Below are positions 1 to 5,232 of a stretch of DNA of 6,181 nucleotides, piece after piece. Within the stretch, counting starts at the first letter, position 1; each line of letters opens with the position of its first letter. The notes below the pieces were generated by a model. That model searched no databases. It saw only the letters and a list, made by a program, of their open reading frames with translations, and was not told the DNA's origin. Source of the DNA: an uncultured Collinsella sp. Lineage in GTDB: Bacteria; Actinomycetota; Coriobacteriia; Coriobacteriales; Coriobacteriaceae. The stretch lies in assembly GCA_900553475.1 (NCBI GenBank), contig USEF01000099.1, positions 1 to 6,181 on the forward strand. Direction: 5' to 3'. A program made the position numbers and the translations under genes.

Positions 1-2428
1 GCGCAACGGACTTGAGCTTGTACTGACCGGCAAGCGTCACAGGGCCAACGGGGTCGACGGACTGCGTACCGCCGTAGGTGCTCTTCTTCTCGGTGCTCTT
101 CACCGAGTTCTTGCTCGTGGCGATCACACGAATGTACTTGCCCACCATATCGGCCGTGGGCGTGTACGTTGCGGAGTCGGTCGAATCGGGAATGTTGACG
201 AAGTGGCTGTCGTAGGAGCTCTTGTCGTTGGAGTACTGCCACTGATAGTGGACCGTGTCCGTCGCGGAGACGTCAGTGTAGTAGTTGCCCTTGGTCGCCT
301 TGGCCGCCAGAACCTTGCCTGCGGCAATCTGGCCAGATGCCAACGCGCCCTCAACCGTCACACCGTAAAGCTCAACGGAGCCAGCCTCGACAACGAGAAC
401 AGCACTCGACTTCTCGTCACCAAAACCGCCGTTAGCACATGCCACGACATATTTACCGGCGTAGGACGCATCGGGTGCAAAGGTATTGGTGGCCGCGCCA
501 TCGATCTTCGTCGTGCACGTCTTCGCTGTATCGCCGCAGTACCACGACCACGCGACGCGCTCGTTGGCGGTCACATCCCCCGAAGCCGCATTGGCGGTCG
601 CCGTGATAGCTTCGCCCGCATTGACCTCGCCCGTCTTATCGAGCTTAACGCTCGTGATGTTGACGGAGCCAGCGGCACCAATGCGGCTCGTGCCCTTAGT
701 AGTGTAATCGCTGCCGCCAATCTTTGCGGTTACATGGCAACGGACCGACTTGCCCTCGTAAGCCGCGAGCTTAAGGGTACTCGACGTCGCACCTTCAATA
801 TCGGTGTAGATGCCGCCCTTGACATCTGCGACCTGCCACTGGTAGCTCAGCTTCGAGGAATCGATGTAATCGGAGGCGTCCTTCTTCTCTTTAGCAAGGG
901 CTTGGACGGTGTCGTCAACGGTATAGACAAAGGTGCCGGAGGTGGAGCCTTCGGGGGCCAGGATGGCGGAGTAGATGTCCACAGCACCGGCTTGCTTGAA
1001 GGGACCCACGCCGTAGCCGGTCGACCAAGCACCAAAGGCTACATCATTGGCGCCCGCGTTCGCAGACACTGAGACATAGTAGCCCTCAAGGTCGTCAGTC
1101 ACCGTAAACGTGGGGCCGGACTCCCCCTCGATGGTCTCCCACTTTGTGGAGCTGCTGGGCGCCGGGGTGCCCTTGTACTTCTTCCAGGTGTAGGTGACCT
1201 TGGAGTTGTCGACGTAAGAGGGGCTGTAGCTCGAACCGGTGTACGCCTTAGCCGTGAGGGTCGCGCCGATCTCCGTGGAAGGCGCAGAAAGCTCGACGCC
1301 GGCGAGCTTGACCGCGCCGGCCTTGAGCACGGCGTCGCTCGTCGTGGCCTCAACGTCGTTTACCCCGGCGCTTGCCTTGACCTTGACGTACTTGCCCTCG
1401 AGAGCGTCGGTTAGCGTGAGGGAGGCAGTCGTCGCGCCTTCAATCTCGGCCCAGCCGGAGTTTTTGTTGGTCGACTCGTACCAGGTGTAGGTCACCTTGG
1501 TGTCGCTCGCGGCGGGCGTGTTGTACGCAGTGTACGGCGTAGCGGTCAGAGTGTCGCCAACGGCGGGAGACGAGCTACTCAGCTTGACGGAGTAGAGGTT
1601 TGCCTGCCCAGCGCCCAACACGGGACCGGGAATGTAATTGGCATTGATGCCCGAGCCATAAGAGACGGAGGGGCCGTAGTAGTCCTTGCCACCCGCCGTC
1701 ACCTTGCAGATGAAGTACTTGCCCACCATGGCGTCGGTGACGGTAAGGGACTGCTCATGGCCTACGACCTCGGTGTAGTCGGAGACGTCGTTGCTTGTCT
1801 TAACCGTGCCAGCAAGCCAGGTGTAGGTCCAGGTGCCGGGGTTGGAAACAGACTGAGTTTCGGTGGTGGGGTCACCCCAATAGTCCTCGGTCTCCACCTC
1901 GTCATACATGTTGGCCCAAAGCGTGTCGCCCGCGCTGAGCGCACCAGACTTCCACTGGAAAGAAGAGGCGTTGTCCTTATCCTTGGAATCCTGAATGTAG
2001 ACCTTGGCATCGCTCGTAAGCGTCGTGGCGGAAGCGGCAACGGCCTTCGGCTCGCCCTGCTCCGAGGCGACAGATGCTGCCGCCGCAGGGTTCTCGGCGT
2101 TGGCGGCGTCATCGGCTGACGCGCTATCGTTGTCTGCGGTATTCGTGCCGTCCTCGGCGGCATTCGTGCCGTCCTCAGCAGCGGCGCCATTCGAGCCAGC
2201 ATCGGCAACCGCGCCCTCGCCGGCAGCCGAACCCTCGCCCGGCGTTGTCGCCTGCGCCACGGCCTCGGCAATGCCCTCGGCGCCCTCGGCCCACATCTGG
2301 GCGGGCGTGGTGCCAAAGGCCATCGCGAAGGCCAGGAATGCCACCAGGCCGCGCTTGGCTACTCCACGGACAATCGCTCCATGACGACGCCACGAGGCGC
2401 GCTGGCACTCGTCCTCAAACATATCCAT
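1..2428 (-). CDS. Large secreted surface protein with tandem Ig-like repeats (C-terminus outside window)
   Basis: The frame is open from ATG 2428 to the left edge, giving 809 complete codons and no stop, so the protein is longer than what is seen. Residues 1-47 form a long signal peptide: an Arg/Lys-rich n-region (R14, R15, R21, K25, R26), a hydrophobic core (about 27-39) and a likely cleavage after A47 (AQMWA/EGA). Residues 48-135 are an acidic Ala/Gly/Asp/Asn-rich linker. Six diverged repeats of about 95-105 aa follow (about 165-262, 276-368, 371-475, 482-583, 588-681, 684-790) and a seventh begins near 797. Each has a Trp strand (TYTW, SYQW, WSWY, HYQW) and a later GKY-x-x-C/V motif, which suggests an Ig-like beta-sandwich. 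No catalytic motif is visible. Such proteins are usually exported and anchored to the cell wall as adhesins or ligand-binding stalks; an anchor cannot be seen here. The gene lies behind a cobalamin riboswitch, which implies control by B12 and possibly a role in corrinoid capture (inference). A second ATG at 2422 is an alternative start. Confidence 0.85.
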   Translation of the reverse strand, partial: MDMFEDECQRASWRRHGAIVRGVAKRGLVAFLAFAMAFGTTPAQMWAEGAEGIAEAVAQATTPGEGSAAGEGAVADAGSNGAAAEDGTNAAEDGTNTADNDSASADDAANAENPAAAASVASEQGEPKAVAASATTLTSDAKVYIQDSKDKDNASSFQWKSGALSAGDTLWANMYDEVETEDYWGDPTTETQSVSNPGTWTYTWLAGTVKTSNDVSDYTEVVGHEQSLTVTDAMVGKYFICKVTAGGKDYYGPSVSYGSGINANYIPGPVLGAGQANLYSVKLSSSSPAVGDTLTATPYTAYNTPAASDTKVTYTWYESTNKNSGWAEIEGATTASLTLTDALEGKYVKVKASAGVNDVEATTSDAVLKAGAVKLAGVELSAPSTEIGATLTAKAYTGSSYSPSYVDNSKVTYTWKKYKGTPAPSSSTKWETIEGESGPTFTVTDDLEGYYVSVSANAGANDVAFGAWSTGYGVGPFKQAGAVDIYSAILAPEGSTSGTFVYTVDDTVQALAKEKKDASDYIDSSKLSYQWQVADVKGGIYTDIEGATSSTLKLAAYEGKSVRCHVTAKIGGSDYTTKGTSRIGAAGSVNITSVKLDKTGEVNAGEAITATANAASGDVTANERVAWSWYCGDTAKTCTTKIDGAATNTFAPDASYAGKYVVACANGGFGDEKSSAVLVVEAGSVELYGVTVEGALASGQIAAGKVLAAKATKGNYYTDVSATDTVHYQWQYSNDKSSYDSHFVNIPDSTDSATYTPTADMVGKYIRVIATSKNSVKSTEKKSTYGGTQSVDPVGPVTLAGQYKLKSVA
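59..1936 (-). repeat. Six diverged protein repeats (Ig-like domains) in the surface protein
   Basis: The repeats cover about 1936-1643, 1603-1325, 1318-1004, 985-680, 667-386 and 379-59. They share, in order: a start of the type AGxVxLxxVxL, a GDTLTA-like strand, a strand with a conserved Trp (T/S-Y-T/Q-W), an I-x-G-A-T/S-x-x-x-L/F-x-x turn, and an EGKYVxVxA strand. Similarity is mainly at protein level. DNA identity persists only locally, for example the 18-mers at 1184-1201 and 1481-1498, which differ at one position. This points to old duplications followed by divergence. Confidence 0.75.
2141..2176 (-). repeat. Short in-frame tandem repeat, period 21 bp, in the linker
   Basis: The 15-mer attcgtgccgtcctc occurs at 2141-2155 and again at 2162-2176, a period of 21 bp or 7 codons. 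On the coding strand it encodes two copies of AEDGTN (residues 84-89 and 91-96) in the acidic linker that follows the signal peptide. Because the period is a multiple of three, gain or loss of units would keep the frame and change only linker length. Confidence 0.8.
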
Positions 2429-2571
2429 TTGTCTCCTATTGTCTGCACTTGGAGCATTGCCCAGCGGCTGCCCCACGTCATCGCGCATATTGCGCTTGAG
2501 TACCCCCATCGGGGTCCCCCTTCCCTCCAGAGCCCACCGCGTACCGGCGGCATGCGCCGCGCCCGCGTGCA
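2429..2571 (-). promoter_or_regulatory. Riboswitch expression platform / 5' leader
   Basis: This leader of about 140 nt lies between the aptamer and the start codon and holds no credible gene. It contains a GC-rich hairpin at 2535-2569 (outer CACGCG against CGC-g-GTG; inner GCGGC-gcat-GCCGC at 2547-2560) and a second hairpin at 2502-2515 (ACCCC-gat-GGGGGT). Neither is followed by a U-run, so a standard intrinsic terminator is not evident. A CTCC at 2451-2454 could pair with the GGAG of the ribosome binding site, a weak hint of translational control. Confidence 0.45.
2433..2437 (-). promoter_or_regulatory. Ribosome binding site of the surface-protein gene
   Basis: AGGAG on the minus strand lies 4 nt before ATG 2428 and 10 nt before ATG 2422. 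Neither spacing is ideal, so the start is either MDMFEDE or MFEDE; the longer form is annotated. The choice changes only two residues of the signal-peptide n-region. This site is the natural target if the upstream riboswitch works by controlling translation. Confidence 0.65.
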
Positions 2572-2744
2572 AGATGGGAGGCGATCCGACTTAACCTTAC
2601 CGACCCGGGCGCGTCGTCCGATCTGCGACGCGAACATCCCGGGCCAAGAGGAATTACGGTTACTGGTACAGCCGGGGACTTGCACCCCGATTCTCCCAAA
2701 CGCGCAGGAAAACCGCGCGTTCGTGCGTCTCCGCACCACCATCT
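2572..2744 (-). ncRNA. Cobalamin (B12) riboswitch aptamer
   Basis: On the minus strand the conserved core reads GGGAGAATCGGGGTGCAAG, then TCCCCGGCTGTACCAGTAAC, then CGTAA (2697-2654). It matches the family pattern GGGAAtc-GGTGcAAatCC-CTGT-CC-GcAAC-GTaA. Downstream, AAGTCGGATCGCCTCCC (2592-2576) fits the B12-box pattern AAGTCxGgatxCCtgCC. The ends pair as P1: AGATGG (2744-2739) with CCATCT (2577-2572). Further helices are visible: GTGCG-GAGA-CGCAC (2736-2723), AACGCGC with GCGCGTT (2721-2699), and a long peripheral arm CCCGGG...CCCGGG enclosing GCGTCG/CGACGC (2643-2604). The 173-nt length is normal for the family. These RNAs bind adenosyl-, methyl- or other cobalamins and normally switch off the downstream gene when B12 is plentiful. 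The only gene immediately downstream is the large surface protein. The subclass cannot be assigned by eye. Confidence 0.9.
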
Positions 2745-2754
2745 AGGCCATCGA

Positions 2755-2782
2755 TTATTACTGTCAGTATGGTAGCACGCAA
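2755..2782 (-). promoter_or_regulatory. Putative promoter for the riboswitch and surface-protein transcript
   Basis: A -35-like TTGCGT (2782-2777) and a -10-like TAATAA (2760-2755) are separated by 16 bp. This would start transcription near 2748, a few bases before the P1 helix of the riboswitch, which is the expected geometry. A small palindrome, ACTGaCAGT, lies in the spacer. The matches to consensus are partial, so this is a position-supported prediction. Confidence 0.45.
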
Positions 2783-2808
2783 AAGGGCCCCGCACACAGG
2801 CGAAGCCC
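2781..2808 (-). terminator. Intrinsic terminator after the phasin-like/UbiB unit
   Basis: On the minus strand GGGCTTCGC pairs with GCGGGGCCC across a CTGTGT loop. The stem is 9 bp, including two G-U pairs, and is followed at once by TTTT. It lies about 90 nt after the UbiB-family stop codon and just before the putative promoter of the next transcript. It therefore separates the two units. Confidence 0.75.
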
Positions 2809-2895
2809 AAGGTAAAAGCTATGGTTTGCGATAGAAAAGGGCGTGGATGGAGTGCAGAGCAAAAGGATCCGTCTTTCTCTGATTCCGGGGAATCG
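2809..2895 (-). other. 3' untranslated spacer after the UbiB-family gene
   Basis: This 87-nt spacer lies between the kinase stop codon and the terminator. It begins with a short dyad, GATTC-cccg-GAATC (2881-2894), without a U-run. No gene or other element is recognised. Confidence 0.5.
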
Positions 2896-4659
2896 CTAAC
2901 GCTTGCCGCCGTGACTGTTGCGCCAGATCTCGCGGCCCAGCATCAGCGCCAGTACCAGCGCGCTCACGTAGCCCATAAAGCCAATGACCGGGATACCGAA
3001 CACAACCGGCTCGATGCGCGCGTAGTACACCACCGACGAGCCGATAAACAGGCCGGCAATCACAATTGCCATCGACATGCGGTCGATAATTCCACCCAGC
3101 TGTCGCAGCGCCTTATCGCTGCTCATGATCTGCGTGTTTACCTTAAGCTGACCGCGCGTGAGCATACGCGACGCCAAGCCCAGATACTCGGCCGCCTCGA
3201 GCGAGCCTTTTGCCGCGCGATAGCTGCTCGCGGCAAGATCGCGCCCCATTTCGCGGACGCGCGCATAGGCGCTCTTCTCGTTTTTGATGTGCGCTTGGAT
3301 GATCTGGATCATGTTGACGTTGGGCATGTACTCGGTCAGCAGACCCTCGAGCGTCACCATGCCGCGGGCGAACATCGTCACCACGCTCGGCAGCTCAACG
3401 TCGTTTTTGCGCGCCAGGTTTAGCAACGAGGTCAAAAACTCGCCGATATCCAGGTCCTTAAGATCGAGTCCTGCAAAGTCGGCTACGATAAAGTCCAAAT
3501 CGGACAAAAAGGCCGAATGATCGAGCTCGGCCGAATCACCGCGCGTCACGGCAAAACGCATGAGCGAATCCTTGAGCTTGGGCACATCGCCCTCGGCCAC
3601 GGCGAAAATCATATCCTTGACGATACCGCGGTCGTGGCTCGACATGCGCCCGACCATGCCCAGGTCAATAAAGTAGACAATGCCGTCTTTGAGGATGATG
3701 TTTCCCGCATGCGGGTCGGCATGGAAAAAGCCGTCGTCGAGCACCTGCGTCGAATAGTCCTCGACGATCGCGGCGCCAATCTTCTCTAAGTCATAGCCCT
3801 CGGCCACCAGGCGCTCGGGATCGGCAATGGAGATGCCGTCGATGTAGTCCATGACCACCACGTGCTCGGTGCAAAGATCTAGGTAGGACTTGGGGCACGA
3901 CACGCCATGCACGCTTTTGTGGAAGTCATAGAAATCGTTGAGGTTTTTGGCCTCGGCCAAAAAGTTGGTCTCCTCGCGAAACGAGGTCCACAGCTCTTCG
4001 ACCACGCCGTGCAGGTCAACAAACTGATCGGTGTTGACGAACTTGGAAACGATGCGCACCACCGAACGGATGATGTCTATGTCCTGCGCCATAACCTGCT
4101 GCGCACCGGGGCGCTGCACCTTGACGGCCACATCCTCGCCCGTCACCAGACGAGCGCGGTGCACCTGCGCGAGCGATGCGCTACCAAGCGGATTGGGATC
4201 GATCGCATCGAACATCTCCCCCAGGCGCAGGCCGTATTCTTCCTCCAGACAGCGAAGCACCACCTCGTACGGCACCGGCTCCACGTCGGAGCGCAGACGA
4301 CGCAGCTCGTCGCAAAAGCGTTGCGGCAGAATCTCGGACCGGTTGGCCAGAATCTGCCCCATCTTGACGAACATAGGGCCGAGTTCCTCGAGCAGGCGGC
4401 GCAAACGAACCGGCGTGAGGTTATCCCACACGCGGTACTTTTTGACCAGGCGAACAATCTGCCCAATGCGTTCGCGACGACCCGCCGGCGTGAGCTGGTA
4501 TTCCTCGTCCGGTGCCATCGCGTCGGGCTCCTCGGGCACCATATCGACAGCGCGTGGCTTCTTGCGAGCGCCCGAGACGGCAGCGTCGACCTCATCGACA
4601 ACCGCCGCCTCGTCACCCAGAGGATCTAGATTGTTGTAATCGGTGGTGGAATCTGCCAT
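2896..4659 (-). CDS. AarF/ABC1/UbiB-family atypical protein kinase-like protein
   Basis: The 587-aa product has the hallmarks of the UbiB/COQ8/ADCK family of membrane-associated kinase-like ATPases. These are the family-specific KxGQ motif (K99-M-G-Q102), the loop that replaces the P-loop (P157-LGSASLAQVH167), the VAVK lysine (K180), the catalytic-loop motif HADPHAGN (313-320) and the metal-binding D-L-G (332-334). Two hydrophobic helices near the C-terminus (about 529-547 and 552-575) should anchor it in the membrane, as in bacterial UbiB. Residues 1-60 form a charged, variable extension. Family members support quinone or other lipid metabolism through ATPase activity; the substrate in this organism is unknown. 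The start at 4659 follows the stop of the phasin-like gene by 8 nt, with only a weak ribosome binding site, which suggests translational coupling. Length and motifs look complete. Family assignment is secure, the exact role is not. Confidence 0.95.
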   Translation of the reverse strand: MADSTTDYNNLDPLGDEAAVVDEVDAAVSGARKKPRAVDMVPEEPDAMAPDEEYQLTPAGRRERIGQIVRLVKKYRVWDNLTPVRLRRLLEELGPMFVKMGQILANRSEILPQRFCDELRRLRSDVEPVPYEVVLRCLEEEYGLRLGEMFDAIDPNPLGSASLAQVHRARLVTGEDVAVKVQRPGAQQVMAQDIDIIRSVVRIVSKFVNTDQFVDLHGVVEELWTSFREETNFLAEAKNLNDFYDFHKSVHGVSCPKSYLDLCTEHVVVMDYIDGISIADPERLVAEGYDLEKIGAAIVEDYSTQVLDDGFFHADPHAGNIILKDGIVYFIDLGMVGRMSSHDRGIVKDMIFAVAEGDVPKLKDSLMRFAVTRGDSAELDHSAFLSDLDFIVADFAGLDLKDLDIGEFLTSLLNLARKNDVELPSVVTMFARGMVTLEGLLTEYMPNVNMIQIIQAHIKNEKSAYARVREMGRDLAASSYRAAKGSLEAAEYLGLASRMLTRGQLKVNTQIMSSDKALRQLGGIIDRMSMAIVIAGLFIGSSVVYYARIEPVVFGIPVIGFMGYVSALVLALMLGREIWRNSHGGKR

Positions 4660-4667
4660 CTGCGCTG

Positions 4668-5084
4668 CTACTCGGCCTCTTCGGTATCCTTCGCATCGTC
4701 GGGCTCAACGGACTCGACGGGCACCGAGGTCACGTTGTCCTCGACCGAATCGACGATGTCGCGCACATGGGCCAGGAAGGCCGTACGCTCGGGCGCAGTC
4801 ATAACGCGGACGCGAGCCAGAATGAGCTCGTCGAGCACGCGTTGGGCCGCGGTCTCGCCCTGCATGCCCAGACGCTCGGTCAGGTCGGAAATGGTGCCAC
4901 CGGCCTGCTCGAACATATCGGACACGCTGCGGGCGATATCGGGGGTTCCGGCGTCCTTGCGAACCTGCTCGCCTTTGGTATTGAGGTCGTCAAGGACCTT
5001 CTTGCCGCCCTCGACGGCAACGGCGGCGGCGCCGAAGCCCACGTTGATGGCACCGTTAACAAGCTGATCGAATTTCATAACCAT
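4668..5084 (-). CDS. Small phasin-like protein
   Basis: The product is a 138-aa soluble protein. Residues 4-35 (KFDQLVNGAINVG..., then GGKKVLDDL) resemble the N-terminus of small proteins annotated as phasin family or PHA-synthesis-regulator-like: an amphipathic, Ala/Gly/Val-rich helix followed by a Lys/Glu-rich helix with a KG turn (K37-G38). Residues 48-115 are mostly helical and charged, and the last 18 residues are acidic. There is no signal peptide or catalytic motif. Phasins coat polyhydroxyalkanoate granules, but proteins of this small type also occur in bacteria not known to make PHA, so a granule role is not assumed. ATG 5084 is chosen because GGAG (5094-5091) lies 6 nt upstream; ATG 5078 and TTG 5096 are alternatives. 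It is the first gene of a pair with the UbiB-family kinase and probably acts with it at the membrane or a lipid surface (inference). Confidence 0.75.
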   Translation of the reverse strand: MVMKFDQLVNGAINVGFGAAAVAVEGGKKVLDDLNTKGEQVRKDAGTPDIARSVSDMFEQAGGTISDLTERLGMQGETAAQRVLDELILARVRVMTAPERTAFLAHVRDIVDSVEDNVTSVPVESVEPDDAKDTEEAE

Positions 5085-5090
5085 GGTTGG

Positions 5091-5094
5091 CTCC
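5091..5094 (-). promoter_or_regulatory. Ribosome binding site that decides the phasin-like start
   Basis: GGAG lies 6 nt before ATG 5084 and 12 nt before ATG 5078. The spacing favours the MVMKFDQ start. The TTG at 5096 would lie upstream of this site and is therefore unlikely. Confidence 0.6.
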
Positions 5095-5119
5095 AATCAT
5101 GAACAACTGCATTGGCCTT

Positions 5120-5156
5120 CTTGTACCCAAGATTGAGCGAACGACACAAAATCGTT
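5120..5156 (-). promoter_or_regulatory. Possible promoter with overlapping dyad for the phasin-like/UbiB unit
   Basis: A weak -35-like TTGTGT (5149-5144) and -10-like TACAAG (5125-5120) are 18 bp apart. The -35 element lies inside the inverted repeat AACGA...TCGTT (5140-5156), which could be an operator or simply chance. The position between the preceding terminator and the start codon is right, but the consensus match is poor. Confidence 0.3.
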
Positions 5157-5166
5157 TTACCGCCGA

Positions 5167-5213
5167 GATAGAAATCGAGCGGGGCAAAGCCTTTGACGGC
5201 GTTTGTCCCGCTC
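5167..5213 (-). terminator. Hairpin terminator after the dipeptidase gene
   Basis: On the minus strand GAGCGGG pairs with CCCGCTC. The stem continues, after one mismatch, as CAAA/TTTG and, after one bulged base, as GCC/GGC around a GTCAAA loop (5213-5177). A modest U-rich stretch, ATTTCTAT, follows (5175-5168). The stem starts about 20 nt after the dipeptidase stop codon, as expected for its transcript end. The imperfect U-run lowers confidence in efficient intrinsic termination. Confidence 0.65.
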
Positions 5214-5232
5214 GCTCGCTGCAAGGTTGTCT

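Noticed and set aside
203..1072. Plus-strand open frame of 289 codons
   Set aside because: It is antisense to the surface-protein gene, lacks any recognisable domain and has no ribosome binding site. Long antisense frames are common opposite GC-rich repeat genes.
59..1936. CRISPR-like or other DNA repeat array
   Set aside because: The periodicity is a diverged protein-domain repeat in a continuous reading frame, with no constant DNA repeat or spacers.
1762..2316. Minus-strand Arg/Pro-rich frame of 184 codons
   Set aside because: It is a frame-shifted reading of the surface-protein N-terminus. The +1 frame of GC-rich coding DNA gives this Arg/Pro-rich composition.
2359..2810. Minus-strand frames of 127 and 110 codons, and a plus-strand frame at 2381-2746
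   Set aside because: They overlap the cobalamin riboswitch and its leader. RNA structure explains the conservation here better than coding does.
2881..2894. GATTC/GAATC dyad as the UbiB terminator
   Set aside because: The stem is only 5 bp and has no U-run. The hairpin at 2785-2808 with TTTT is a far better terminator.
2821..3423. Plus-strand open frame of 200 codons
   Set aside because: Most of it is antisense to the UbiB-family C-terminus. It has no family resemblance, and the protein composition is atypical.
3907..4629. Plus-strand open frame of 240 codons, and a neighbouring frame at 4031-4639
   Set aside because: Both lie opposite the motif-verified UbiB-family gene, and their translations look like antisense shadow (His/Leu-rich or Arg/Ser-rich composition without domains).
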